A stretch of 16,920 bases of DNA from an uncultured Butyrivibrio sp. GTDB lineage: Bacteria > Bacillota > Clostridia > Lachnospirales > Lachnospiraceae. Of the stretch, positions 1 to 8,131 are shown piece by piece. The notes beneath the pieces are model-generated. The model was not told the DNA's origin and did no database searches. It was given only the letters and a program-made list of their open reading frames with translations. Made by a program: the position numbers and the translations under genes. Position 1 is the first letter of the stretch. Every line of letters starts with the position of its first letter. The stretch is from NCBI RefSeq assembly GCF_947169445.1, contig NZ_CAMVPU010000066.1, positions 1 to 16,920 on the forward strand, given 5' to 3'.

Positions 1-864
1 GATGGTATCAACTCAGGCGCTATGTGGGGCGGCACAAAGGATGACCTCTACACAGTATATTCACCTTATGTAACAGATACAGATTCACTTGTTGAGTTTG
101 CTAAGATGATGAAGGAGTGGGATGAGATTGGTGTTTGGAAGACAGACGTTCTCAACAACACAACTTCTGATAACAGAGAAGATTTCAAGATTGGCCGTGT
201 TGCAGCTGAGCAGCACCACACACAGACTTGGACAGATCTTTGCTCACACAAAGATGGTTATACAATCTATGATGATCCTAACGCAGAGACAGGCTTCTTC
301 TACTTTGGTGAAGAGACCAAGAACCTTGTAGCCCTTTCAATCACACACGGTGCTATGGCTGTTTCAGCAGCATCTAAGAACCCAGAGAGAGCACTTATGG
401 TTTATGACCTTATCAGAAACGATCCTGAATGCTACAAACTCTTTAACTATGGTGTTGAAGGCGTTTCTTACGAAATCACAGCTGATGGCATGAGAAAGAC
501 TCCTGACGGATACAACTCAGCTACAGATGGAATTTCTGTAAACTACTGGTGGGGACGTAACGATGACCTTGAAATCAAGGATGCTACAATGAACTGGGAT
601 GCTATCGAGAAGCTTTACAAAGAGTACGATGCAATCAAGATCGACTATCCATATGGACAGTTCGTTCCTAACGTAGATGACATCCAGTCAAAGATTGATA
701 ACATCAACGATATTCACACTACATACATGAAGCAGATCGCATTTGGTAAGTACCAGGGATCAGCTGAAGATATCGTTGCTGAATATCAGGCAGCTCTTAA
801 GAAGGCTGGCATCGATGATGTTACAGCAGAGCTTCAGGCTCAGTTTGATGCTCTTTACAAGTAA
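1..864 (+). CDS. ABC transporter sugar-binding protein, C-terminal part (5' truncated)
   Basis: The reading frame is open from base 1, so the gene begins before the window; 287 C-terminal residues are visible. The protein should be the extracellular, lipid-anchored binding component of an ABC importer for an oligosaccharide. The visible part has the closing lobe of a family-1 solute-binding protein, with a segment (KNLVALSITHGAMAVSAASKNPERAL) typical of these proteins around the hinge, then FNYGVEGVSYEI. The last ~130 residues, with NYWWGRND and a final helical stretch ending in ALYK, resemble the DUF3502 domain of LplA-like binding proteins. The signal peptide, lipobox and permease genes would lie upstream and cannot be seen. 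The next gene encodes a cytosolic GH35 enzyme, which suggests a galactose-containing ligand, but a terminator separates them and the substrate is an inference. Family call is firm; the DUF3502 assignment is from memory of the family. Confidence 0.87.
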   Translation, partial: DGINSGAMWGGTKDDLYTVYSPYVTDTDSLVEFAKMMKEWDEIGVWKTDVLNNTTSDNREDFKIGRVAAEQHHTQTWTDLCSHKDGYTIYDDPNAETGFFYFGEETKNLVALSITHGAMAVSAASKNPERALMVYDLIRNDPECYKLFNYGVEGVSYEITADGMRKTPDGYNSATDGISVNYWWGRNDDLEIKDATMNWDAIEKLYKEYDAIKIDYPYGQFVPNVDDIQSKIDNINDIHTTYMKQIAFGKYQGSAEDIVAEYQAALKKAGIDDVTAELQAQFDALYK

Positions 865-909
865 TTAGTACTTGTAGGCCGGTTTGAAGCCGGTATAGAA
901 CAATGATAA

Positions 910-945
910 AAAGGGAATACTGTTAGCTTTTGCAGTATTCCCTTT
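910..945 (+). terminator. Rho-independent terminator after the sugar-binding protein gene
   Basis: A perfect 13-bp stem (910-922 with 933-945) encloses a 10-base loop. It lies 46 bases after the stop codon of the binding-protein gene. The T-run is short (CTTTATCT), so termination may be partial and may also set mRNA stability, as is common when binding-protein transcripts need to be abundant. Confidence 0.7.
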
Positions 946-1103
946 ATCTAAATAATGCGGAAACCGAAAGAAATAATAGAGTTTTCGGGCTTTTGTGTTA
1001 ATAAATGATTTTTTGCTACAAGCTGCAAGAGGTAATTTATTAGAACAAAAACGTTCATGAGGGGTAATCACAGTTTTACCGTGAGAAGTAAAGGAGAGTA
1101 GTT

Positions 1104-2972
1104 ATGGGAAATTTTGAAATCAAGGATACCTTCTATCTGGATGGAGAACCGTTCAAGGTTATATCAGGTTCTTTTCATTATTTTAGGACTGTACCTGAAT
1201 ATTGGGTGGACAGACTTGAGAAGCTTAAGGCTCTTGGATGCAATACAGTAGAGACTTATATTCCCTGGAATCTGACAGAGCCTAAGAAGGGCGAGTTTAA
1301 TTTTGAAGGCTTCTGCGATATTGAAAAGTTTATACAGACAGCAACAGAGCTTGGCCTTTATATCATTATCAGACCATCTCCATACATCTGCGCTGAGTGG
1401 GAGTTTGGAGGACTTCCTGCATGGCTTCTAAAGGATAGAAATATGCACCTTCGTGTCAGCTACAAGCCATTTCTTGACGCAGTAGAGGACTACTACAAGG
1501 TCCTGATGCCGAAGATTACCAAGTATCAGATTGATAAGGGCGGCAATATTATACTGATGCAGATAGAAAATGAATATGGATATTATGCCAACGACCATGA
1601 ATACATGAAGTTTATGCATGATCTGATGGTTAAATATGGAGTAACTGTTCCGCTTATTACTTCTGATGGCCCTTATCACGAGAGCTACAGAGGAGGATTT
1701 GCCGAGGGAGCACATCCTACAGGTAACTTTGGTTCCAAGACAGAGGAACGTTTTGATGTAATCAAGGAATATACAAATGGCGGACCTCTTATGTGTGCTG
1801 AATTCTGGGTTGGCTGGTTTGATCACTGGGGAAATGGCGGTCATATGAAGGGCAATCTGGTGCAGAGCACAGAAGATCTAGACAAGATGCTTGAGCTTGG
1901 TAACGTGAGCATATACATGTTCCAGGGTGGTACAAACTTTGGATTTATGAATGGATCCAATTATTACAATGAGCTTACTCCGGATGTTACCAGCTATGAC
2001 TATGATGGAATCCTGACAGAGGATGGCCAGATTACCGAGAAGTACAAAAAGTATAAGGAAGTAATCGGCAAATATGTTGATATTCCGGAAGTTAAGTTTA
2101 GCATGGATATAAAGAGAAAGAGCTATGGCACTCTAAGCTGCAAGGAAAAAGTATCTCTTTTTGCAACTCTCGATGACCTTAGCACTCCGGTGCACCTTCC
2201 TTACACAGTAAATATGGAGGAGCTTGATCAGAGCTATGGATATATTCTGTACAGATCAAGACTTCATTCAGAGGCTGGAATTGCCAAGCTTAAGCTGTGG
2301 GAGACAGGCGACAGGGCAAATGTTTTTGTAGAAGAGAATCCACTTATTACACTTTACGATCTGGAGCTTAACGAGGAACACAATATTCCTATGGAAAAAT
2401 ACCTGGCATGCAGTCAGCCTGCGCAGATGCTTGCAGGAAAGTTTATGATGGAGCATGGACTTACTCCTGAAACTGCAGCTGCAGCAATTGGAGAGGCAGG
2501 CCTTTCTACCGGATCACTTCATGGGCTTAATGAGAAATTTGATGTTCTTGTTGAGAATATGGGTAGGGTTAATTTTGGACCTCGTATGGAGACCCAGAGA
2601 AAGGGAATTGGACGCTGCGTTCAGATTAATGGACACATCCATAATGACTGGGATATTTATACACTTCCTTTGGATAATATCGATAAAGTAGATTTTACTA
2701 AGGAATACAAGGAGGGAGCACCTGCATTCTACAAATTTACTTTTGATGTAACAGAAAAGGGAGATACCTTCCTTGATTTTGAAGGATGGGGTAAGGGCGT
2801 TGCCTTTATTAATGGCTTTAATCTTGGACGTTTCTGGGAAATCGGACCACAGAAGAGACTCTATATACCTGCGCCACTTCTTAAGGATGGAGAAAATGAA
2901 ATCATAATCTTTGAGACCGACGGCAAAGTTCGTGACACAATTGAACTTAAGGATGAGCCTGATATCGGATAA
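1104..2972 (+). CDS. Glycoside hydrolase family 35 beta-galactosidase, cytosolic
   Basis: This 622-residue enzyme should remove terminal beta-linked galactose from oligosaccharides by a retaining mechanism. The N-terminal TIM barrel (about 1-320) carries GH35 landmarks: SGSFHYFR at 21-28, NTVETYIPWNLTEP at 47-60, and RPSPYICAEWEFGGLPAWLL at 90-109. The acid/base is Glu157 in QIENEYG and the nucleophile Glu233 in MCAEFWVGWFDHWG. The C-terminal jelly-roll region has VLVENMGRVNFGPR (481-494) and GWGKGVAFINGFNLGRFW (561-578). There is no signal peptide, so it acts inside the cell on imported sugars, matching the binding-protein gene upstream. AAAGGAGAG precedes the ATG at good spacing. Residues about 431-475 look like an extra helical segment compared with the GH35 pattern I know, which fits its length being somewhat above the usual ~585. 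Substrate linkage cannot be read from sequence. Confidence 0.95.
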   Translation: MGNFEIKDTFYLDGEPFKVISGSFHYFRTVPEYWVDRLEKLKALGCNTVETYIPWNLTEPKKGEFNFEGFCDIEKFIQTATELGLYIIIRPSPYICAEWEFGGLPAWLLKDRNMHLRVSYKPFLDAVEDYYKVLMPKITKYQIDKGGNIILMQIENEYGYYANDHEYMKFMHDLMVKYGVTVPLITSDGPYHESYRGGFAEGAHPTGNFGSKTEERFDVIKEYTNGGPLMCAEFWVGWFDHWGNGGHMKGNLVQSTEDLDKMLELGNVSIYMFQGGTNFGFMNGSNYYNELTPDVTSYDYDGILTEDGQITEKYKKYKEVIGKYVDIPEVKFSMDIKRKSYGTLSCKEKVSLFATLDDLSTPVHLPYTVNMEELDQSYGYILYRSRLHSEAGIAKLKLWETGDRANVFVEENPLITLYDLELNEEHNIPMEKYLACSQPAQMLAGKFMMEHGLTPETAAAAIGEAGLSTGSLHGLNEKFDVLVENMGRVNFGPRMETQRKGIGRCVQINGHIHNDWDIYTLPLDNIDKVDFTKEYKEGAPAFYKFTFDVTEKGDTFLDFEGWGKGVAFINGFNLGRFWEIGPQKRLYIPAPLLKDGENEIIIFETDGKVRDTIELKDEPDIG

Positions 2973-3026
2973 AACTGTATTAGACAGAAATTATTTGTAG
3001 TGCTTTAAGTGAAATAAAAGTATATT

Positions 3027-3065
3027 AAAACCACCACTAGTGAAATATTCATTAGTGGTGGTTTT
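3027..3065 (+). terminator. Strong terminator after the GH35 gene, possibly bidirectional
   Basis: AAAACCACCACTA (3027-3039) pairs perfectly with TAGTGGTGGTTTT (3053-3065). The stem continues inward through one G-U pair and four more pairs to a 3-base loop, about 18 bp in all. The A-run on one side and T-run on the other would allow termination in both directions, although no convergent gene is seen. Confidence 0.88.
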
Positions 3066-3175
3066 GTGTAATACGAGGAAATTGTTCTGCTAATTCTATT
3101 ACATAAAAAGCACTACGCTATGGGTGTAATGCATTATATTTAATAATATTTTTATATTGTATAGTGATAATGATG

Positions 3176-3204
3176 TTTATACGGAATTAAGGATATAATA
3201 TAAT
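3176..3204 (+). promoter_or_regulatory. Candidate promoter for the secreted-protein/lipoprotein pair
   Basis: A TATAAT hexamer at 3199-3204 (a second, overlapping one at 3194-3199) lies 17 bases after TTTATA at 3176-3181, which matches the -35 consensus at four of six positions. The region is very AT-rich, so chance matches are easy. The position suits transcription starting about 70 bases before the start codon at 3283. Confidence 0.4.
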
Positions 3205-3282
3205 ATGTTTTGATGTAAAAATGATATAGTGACTAATGTTTTTTGTGTGAGGCATAGGGCAATTTTTTTGGAGAATAAAAGA

Positions 3283-4812
3283 ATGAAAAAAGAGATTTTT
3301 TTGTTATCATCATCATTTATTTTGGGACTATTTCTTTTTCCTGTAACTACCCATGCAAGCGAGCTGACACTTAAAGACTATGGTAATGGCTTTTATCTTC
3401 CTACAACCTTTGAACTAAAGGGCGCAGATGGAAGTATGCTTACTGCGCCTACGATGGATCCGTCTGTTTGGGAGCCCGGAACCTGGCAGGAGAAGGAGGA
3501 GATGGAGCTTGATAACGGGATGACTGCCACTAAATGGTGGAAAAAAGCTGAAGATGGTAAGGCGTATCCCTGCATAAGTGTTTATGATGAGGAAGGAACT
3601 GAGGTTTTCCGTGCAGGAAGGGATATGGCTAATCAGCTTGTGGTCTTTATGGAAGATAGCGCGGGAAATACTTTGTATTCTGACTATACAGTTACTAAGC
3701 TCAGATATCAGGAAGGAAAGGCTGCAAGCTTTTCTACAGATAATGCCCATCCTCGTTCGATGGAGCAGTTTGATGCATCAAGTAATTCCACTCATCGCGA
3801 GAACTATACATATGATCCTGATGGTAAGGAAGAACCGATAATAACTGCTTATGATTCTTACTGGGATGAAAATGGTTTTAGCGAGAAAAATCAGATGATC
3901 ATAGATGGACAGGTTGTTTCCGAGTGGAAGGATGGAGAAGGAATTTTCTTTGAGGATTTTGAGTATTCTTTAAGAGAACCTGCTTCTTTGACAAAAGAGC
4001 AGTGGAAATCCATTGAGCCATGTTTTCAGGAAGGAGATTATCACATCTGCCCTGCTTACACATATTTGATGGCGGGACAGACACTTGAACCTGTTAAGAT
4101 TTTGAAGACAAGGGAAGATGGCGAAGTTATAGAAAGCATAATGTATTTTACCCAGGCTCATATTGAAATTATGGAAGATGAAGATGTTATGGTCCGCAGA
4201 AGCATTAGAGAAGGCGAAGAGAGGGTTATCCATTATGATGTTATTTTGAAAAAATGTCCTCTTTATCTTTATGATGAACTGCTTGCTTCTCCGACAATAA
4301 CAGTAGCTCGTTCTGCAAAAGCAGAAGAAATGTTTAGGAAACAGGATGAATACCAGCAAAAGCTTAAGGATGCAGTTGTCAAGGGAACTGACAGAATGGG
4401 CAATGTAAGTGAAACGGATGGAACTGCTGGTGAAGGGACGCAGGCAGCTGCAGCATCTTCAACTATGATTAACGGAAATACTTCATGGACACAGAAAATT
4501 GTCGGCGATGTTGTGGCTATTAATGGTATGGTGCCGGAATATTGTATCACTATGGAAAGTAATGGCCATGTTTTATTAAACATCTATGACAGGGACTATA
4601 ATTTTATATGCGGTTCAGACAACGGCACAGATAAAGGCTTTACAGATTATCAATATGTGTACTTTACAATGGTTAGCATAATTGATAATGGTGGTGTCAT
4701 TTTAAGAGTTGATGGAACTAATGATGCAGGAATGAGTGGCAATTTAGGTCACATAAGTAATGGACAGACGGAAACCGATAATGGTATGTCTGGGTATACA
4801 GATTATTATTAA
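3283..4812 (+). CDS. Secreted protein of unknown function with a C-terminal beta-rich domain
   Basis: I do not recognise this 509-residue protein. The ATG at 3283 is preferred over the ATG at 3229 because GGAG at 3270-3273 sits 9 bases before it and a standard signal peptide follows directly: a KK start, a hydrophobic core, and a likely cleavage after THA (residue 25). The mature protein has a long acidic, aromatic-rich part (about 27-390) with several YDxxG/WDENG turns typical of beta structure. A low-complexity linker rich in G, T, S and A follows (about 390-415), then a terminal ~95-residue domain starting near INGNTSWTQKIVGD. No catalytic motif, cell-wall sorting signal or transmembrane anchor is visible. 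Only 62 bases separate it from the lipoprotein gene that follows and no terminator lies between, so the two are probably one transcript and may act together outside the cell. Confidence 0.8.
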   Translation: MKKEIFLLSSSFILGLFLFPVTTHASELTLKDYGNGFYLPTTFELKGADGSMLTAPTMDPSVWEPGTWQEKEEMELDNGMTATKWWKKAEDGKAYPCISVYDEEGTEVFRAGRDMANQLVVFMEDSAGNTLYSDYTVTKLRYQEGKAASFSTDNAHPRSMEQFDASSNSTHRENYTYDPDGKEEPIITAYDSYWDENGFSEKNQMIIDGQVVSEWKDGEGIFFEDFEYSLREPASLTKEQWKSIEPCFQEGDYHICPAYTYLMAGQTLEPVKILKTREDGEVIESIMYFTQAHIEIMEDEDVMVRRSIREGEERVIHYDVILKKCPLYLYDELLASPTITVARSAKAEEMFRKQDEYQQKLKDAVVKGTDRMGNVSETDGTAGEGTQAAAASSTMINGNTSWTQKIVGDVVAINGMVPEYCITMESNGHVLLNIYDRDYNFICGSDNGTDKGFTDYQYVYFTMVSIIDNGGVILRVDGTNDAGMSGNLGHISNGQTETDNGMSGYTDYY

Positions 4813-4874
4813 GATAGCAGTACCGGAGATGAAAGCTGTAATTATTTGTAAACGAAAGGGATGGCCTTGTAATT

Positions 4875-5912
4875 ATGACAAATTCTGAAAAATTAAGACG
4901 AATAGGCATATATCTGGGATGCGCTTTGTTTTCTCTTAATCTGATTCTTGCTGGATGCGGAAAAGAAGCAGATGAAACACCTGCTGAATCAACAAAAGAA
5001 GTATCTGTAGCTGAAAGTAACCTTAAGGAAACGTCTGAAACTGAAACAGTTGAAGAAAAGAGAAAAAGGTTCGAGGAGCTTTTTGCGGAGAATAATAGGC
5101 TTTGGAATGAGTACTGTGCTGTTCTTCAGGAAGTAGCGTATTATGATACCGTAAACCAGGCGGAAATAGGTGAAAATTTTCAGTTCGTATCTGCGAGAGA
5201 TAAACTGGAGCTAACAAGAGATGAAAAACCATTATGGCTTCGCCCGGTTAAGGATTTTAGTGTGGAGCAGGAAGAAACAGTAGAGATTCCATACGTTGGT
5301 GATGGGGCTCTTGATGAGTGGATAGCTGATCTGACAGAGCAGAACCAGACAATATCCGAGGAAAAAGAACTTCTCGAAAAAAGCAGAGACGCACTAAAAA
5401 GCAGCTATGGAGTTGAGATGAGCCTGGAGGGGATCGACATTGCTGAGGATGAGCCGGTTGTAGTAGATAATGATGAAGCAGGATCAAAGAGCGGCAATGA
5501 GACGAATACAGGTGCTTCAGGGAGCGGAAATTCTGACAAGGATAATGGTCAAAAATCTGATGATAAGTCTTCATCTGAAAAAGCTGATAGCTCATCAAAA
5601 AAGAGTGGTGGCTATGACACCAGCATGACCATAGAAGAGATGCTTCGAAAGGGCGGATGGAACATTACATCAGGAAGCGGAGATGCTGTGGAAGCAACCA
5701 AAAAGTACGGTGAGGATACAATAACAATCACAACTTATGGTGCTGAGGGCGGTTTCAATCTGAGCAGCTACAATGATTATGGTGAATATTCAGGAGCCTG
5801 GAGCGGAGCTGGCCTTGACAAGCAAAGGGAAATTGTTGCAGCCATCCTTAATAATGGAATTAAATATTTCTATTCTCATGATTTTGGATTGGACTGGAGA
5901 TCATATTATTGA
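4875..5912 (+). CDS. Lipoprotein of unknown function with coiled coils and a flexible linker
   Basis: The N-terminus is a lipoprotein signal: charged start, hydrophobic stretch, then lipobox LAGC with the lipidated Cys at residue 28. The protein of 345 residues should therefore sit on the outer face of the cytoplasmic membrane. Residues ~35-85 and ~150-175 are rich in E, K and L and likely form helices or coiled coils. Residues ~185-245 are a low-complexity linker of S, G, D, N and K, of the sort that spans the cell wall. The last ~95 residues (from YDTSMTIEEML) form a compact domain ending in DFGLDWRSYY. I do not recognise that domain. The purine-rich GAAAGGG site ends about 14 bases before the ATG, a longer gap than usual. 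Probable co-transcription with the secreted protein upstream suggests a shared extracellular role. Confidence 0.8.
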   Translation: MTNSEKLRRIGIYLGCALFSLNLILAGCGKEADETPAESTKEVSVAESNLKETSETETVEEKRKRFEELFAENNRLWNEYCAVLQEVAYYDTVNQAEIGENFQFVSARDKLELTRDEKPLWLRPVKDFSVEQEETVEIPYVGDGALDEWIADLTEQNQTISEEKELLEKSRDALKSSYGVEMSLEGIDIAEDEPVVVDNDEAGSKSGNETNTGASGSGNSDKDNGQKSDDKSSSEKADSSSKKSGGYDTSMTIEEMLRKGGWNITSGSGDAVEATKKYGEDTITITTYGAEGGFNLSSYNDYGEYSGAWSGAGLDKQREIVAAILNNGIKYFYSHDFGLDWRSYY

Positions 5913-5919
5913 TTTCGTG

Positions 5920-5949
5920 TTGTTTTTGAACTTGTTACTATGCTATAAT
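5920..5949 (+). promoter_or_regulatory. Promoter with extended -10 for the 131-residue protein gene
   Basis: A perfect TATAAT at 5944-5949 is preceded by TGC, giving an extended -10. TTGTTT at 5920-5925 is a fair -35 at 18-base spacing. Transcription would start near 5956, giving a short leader of about 25 bases before the ATG at 5981. Confidence 0.75.
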
Positions 5950-5980
5950 TTCATAGATATCAAGTTTGGAGTGTGTTTTT

Positions 5981-6376
5981 ATGTCATCTATAATTCAGAA
6001 TAATCAGGTATTTAATAACGAAGTTCCATTTTGCAGAGTTTATAGCATGGAGAGCAAGAAACAGCTTGAAGAAAGATTCTTAGCTCACAGAATTTCCTAT
6101 TTCATAGAGTGGCAGGACAGATCTTTTCTGCAGAGAATCTTTGACAGGAAGGGCAATAAGATAGTCTGCACCTTCAGGATTAATAAGGGCGAGATCTTAA
6201 GAGCCAGAGAACTTGCAAAGGGAATTGAGGGTATCAAGTTCAAGGAATTCGGAGATTTGACACAGTCGGATCGCATCCGCAGAAGGAGCGAAGCAGTCAA
6301 GGAAGAAAGCGACGACATGGAAATGCCTAAGCTTAAATTTGAGAATAGTCAGGACGACTACGAAGAAGAGGAATAA
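5981..6376 (+). CDS. Small cytosolic protein of unknown function, acidic C-terminus
   Basis: The start is ATG 5981, since TTTGGAG (5965-5971) is the ribosome binding site 9 bases upstream; a TTG at 5966 lies inside that site and is unlikely to be used. The product is 131 residues with no signal peptide or membrane segment. Residues ~17-85 alternate charged and hydrophobic positions and look like a small alpha/beta domain (QLEERFLAHRISYFIEW, then KIVCTFRINKGEI). Residues ~95-131 are a charged tail ending DDYEEEE. The family is not known to me. A strong promoter before it and a good terminator after it make it a single-gene transcript, separate from the rRNA methyltransferase gene that follows. 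The coding call is firm because promoter, binding site and terminator agree. Confidence 0.82.
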   Translation: MSSIIQNNQVFNNEVPFCRVYSMESKKQLEERFLAHRISYFIEWQDRSFLQRIFDRKGNKIVCTFRINKGEILRARELAKGIEGIKFKEFGDLTQSDRIRRRSEAVKEESDDMEMPKLKFENSQDDYEEEE

Positions 6377-6380
6377 TTAA

Positions 6381-6408
6381 GTGGGGGAGCAAAACTCCCC
6401 TACTTTTT
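6381..6408 (+). terminator. Rho-independent terminator after the small acidic protein gene
   Basis: Positions 6381-6389 pair with 6395-6403 (nine pairs, one of them G-U) around a 5-base loop CAAAA. TTTTT follows at 6404-6408. It lies 4 bases after the stop codon. Confidence 0.9.
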
Positions 6409-6474
6409 GTGTAGAGCACGAAAAGCGGAATGTTCGAGTGCGAACCACATCTTTTCACTTAGTGAGGAATATAT

Positions 6475-7989
6475 ATGTCATACCATGAAAATGTAAGAAA
6501 ATTTGAGAAAATAAATCAGAAGATGAACCAGGGCAAGAAAAAAAAGGATTCTGATGACAGCGCAGCTAAGAAGAACAAGCCTGGTAAATCTATAGAGCAG
6601 GGCAAGAAAATAAAAGAAGATAAGGTAGCTTTTGCTTCTGAAGTAAAGAAAAGCACAAGAGCAATGGCTGATTTTGAGAAGAAGAGTACCAAATTTAAGG
6701 CTGATGCTGATAAGAAGAAAACATCTGGAAAATATCCTGGCAATAATAAAGCATTTGCAGAAGATAAAGGTAAAACAAAGAAAAATCTCTGCTTTGCAAA
6801 AAAAGACGAGAGTATATATAAAGGTCATGAAGAAACTAGCGCAGCATCCAAGAGCCGCTGCCCGTATTTCAAAAAGTGCGGCGCCTGCCAGATGATCGAT
6901 ACTCCTTATGACAAGCAGCTTCGTCAGAAACATGCCCACGTTCAGGAGCTTTTGGAACCTTATACAAGAGTTGCTTCTTTTATTGGAATGGAAGAGCCGG
7001 AGCATTACAGATGCAAGGTACACGCAGTCTTTACCCATGATAAAAAGGGAAATCCTTTGTCCGGTATTTATCGTGAGGGAACCCATGATGTTGTTCCGAT
7101 TGACAGTTGTCTTTTGGAAGATGAGAAGGCTGATGCTATTATAGCCAGCATCAGAGGAATGCTTAAATCTTTCAAGATAAAGACCTATGATGAAGATAAT
7201 GGATTCGGACTTCTTCGTCATGTTCTTATCAGAATTGGTAAGAATACCGGAGAAATAATGGTTGTACTTGTTACGGTATCACCTATTTTCCCTTCCAAGA
7301 ATAATTTTGTGAAGGCTCTTTTGAAGGAACATCCAGAGATCACAACAATTGTTATGAACATTAACGATAAGCAGACCAGCATGATCCTTGGTGATAAAGA
7401 GAAGACTATGTATGGTCCTGGTTTTATATATGATACCTGCTGTGGCATGAAGTTTAAGATTAGTCCTAAATCTTTTTACCAGGTTAATCCGATTCAGCAG
7501 GAAGTTCTGTACAATACAGCAATTGACATGGCTCAGTTATCCGGCAATGAAATTGCACTGGACTGCTATAGCGGAGTCGGCACCATCGGTATAATTGCCA
7601 GCCCTCATGTTAAAGAGGTGATCTCGGTCGAGCTTAACAAGGACGCTGTTAAAGATGCCAAGATAAATGCCAAAATAAATGATGTGAACAATATTACTTT
7701 CTACGAGAATGACGCTACCAGATTCATGCAGCAGATGGCTGATTCCGGTGACCACGTGGATCTTGTATTTATGGATCCTCCTCGCGCAGGATCAACTCCT
7801 GAGTTTATCACTTCCATGATAAATCTCGCTCCGGCAAAGGTGGTCTATATTTCCTGTAGCCCTGATTCCCTTGCCCGTGACCTTGAACTGATTACCAAGG
7901 GAGGCTACGAAGTTAAGAAGGCCATTCCGGTTGATATGTTCCCATTTACCAGATCGATAGAGACGGTAGTTCTTTTATCCAAACGTTGA
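6475..7989 (+). CDS. rlmD: 23S rRNA (uracil-C5)-methyltransferase, RlmD/RumA family
   Basis: The enzyme transfers a methyl group from S-adenosylmethionine to C5 of a uracil in 23S rRNA (U1939 in E. coli numbering for RlmD; the RlmCD type also takes U747). Evidence: an iron-sulfur cluster site with Cys129, Cys135, Cys138 (CPYFKKCGAC) and a distal Cys212; FYQVN at 334-338; SAM-binding DCYSGVGTIG at 363-372; VFMDPPRAG at 431-439; and the catalytic Cys461 in YISCSPDSLARDL. GAGG lies 7 bases before the ATG. Residues 1-125 are lysine-rich and low in complexity, and I see no TRAM domain, which RumA enzymes normally carry at the N-terminus for RNA binding. At 504 residues it is longer than the usual ~430-460. 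The basic extension may bind rRNA instead. Whether the target is one uracil or two cannot be told here, so the symbol is by family. Confidence 0.9.
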   Translation: MSYHENVRKFEKINQKMNQGKKKKDSDDSAAKKNKPGKSIEQGKKIKEDKVAFASEVKKSTRAMADFEKKSTKFKADADKKKTSGKYPGNNKAFAEDKGKTKKNLCFAKKDESIYKGHEETSAASKSRCPYFKKCGACQMIDTPYDKQLRQKHAHVQELLEPYTRVASFIGMEEPEHYRCKVHAVFTHDKKGNPLSGIYREGTHDVVPIDSCLLEDEKADAIIASIRGMLKSFKIKTYDEDNGFGLLRHVLIRIGKNTGEIMVVLVTVSPIFPSKNNFVKALLKEHPEITTIVMNINDKQTSMILGDKEKTMYGPGFIYDTCCGMKFKISPKSFYQVNPIQQEVLYNTAIDMAQLSGNEIALDCYSGVGTIGIIASPHVKEVISVELNKDAVKDAKINAKINDVNNITFYENDATRFMQQMADSGDHVDLVFMDPPRAGSTPEFITSMINLAPAKVVYISCSPDSLARDLELITKGGYEVKKAIPVDMFPFTRSIETVVLLSKR

Positions 7990-8084
7990 ACCCTCTGTTT
8001 TGATTTAGATTGGGAATGGAACAATTATCATAATTTATTTAAGCAGATTGCGTGGAATAAAAAGAACTAAGAAGCGTTTTTTTG

Positions 8085-8093
8085 TGCTATTAT
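8085..8093 (+). promoter_or_regulatory. Candidate extended -10 promoter for the ECF S-component gene
   Basis: TGC followed by TATTAT (8088-8093) resembles an extended -10 element. No good -35 sits at 16-18 bases upstream. It would give a leader of about 30 bases to the ATG at 8132. The rest of the 142-base gap after the methyltransferase gene shows no clear terminator. Confidence 0.4.
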
Positions 8094-8131
8094 AGAAGAA
8101 GCTTATTATCGATACTTGGAGGAAAAATAGT

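Noticed and set aside
878..894. Repeated GCCGGT pair just after the sugar-binding protein gene.
   Set aside because: Only four bases (CCGG) can pair, too weak for a terminator or operator call; the real terminator is at 910-945.
3229..3282. An upstream ATG adding 18 residues to the secreted protein.
   Set aside because: It would bury the signal peptide and lacks a ribosome binding site, whereas ATG 3283 has GGAG at proper spacing.
4861..4872. A three-codon frame ATG GCC TTG TAA right before the lipoprotein gene.
   Set aside because: The ribosome binding site GAAAGGG directly abuts this ATG, leaving no spacing for initiation.
6432..6445. GTTCG-AGTG-CGAAC, reminiscent of a Firmicute LexA box before the rRNA methyltransferase gene.
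   Set aside because: The LexA box is CGAAC-N4-GTTCG; the half-sites here are in the opposite order, so it is only a 5-bp hairpin.
6478..7221. A 247-codon frame on the minus strand opposite the rRNA methyltransferase gene.
   Set aside because: It lies fully inside the clearly coding + strand gene; its hydrophobic, Phe-rich product is what the reverse complement of lysine-rich codons gives.
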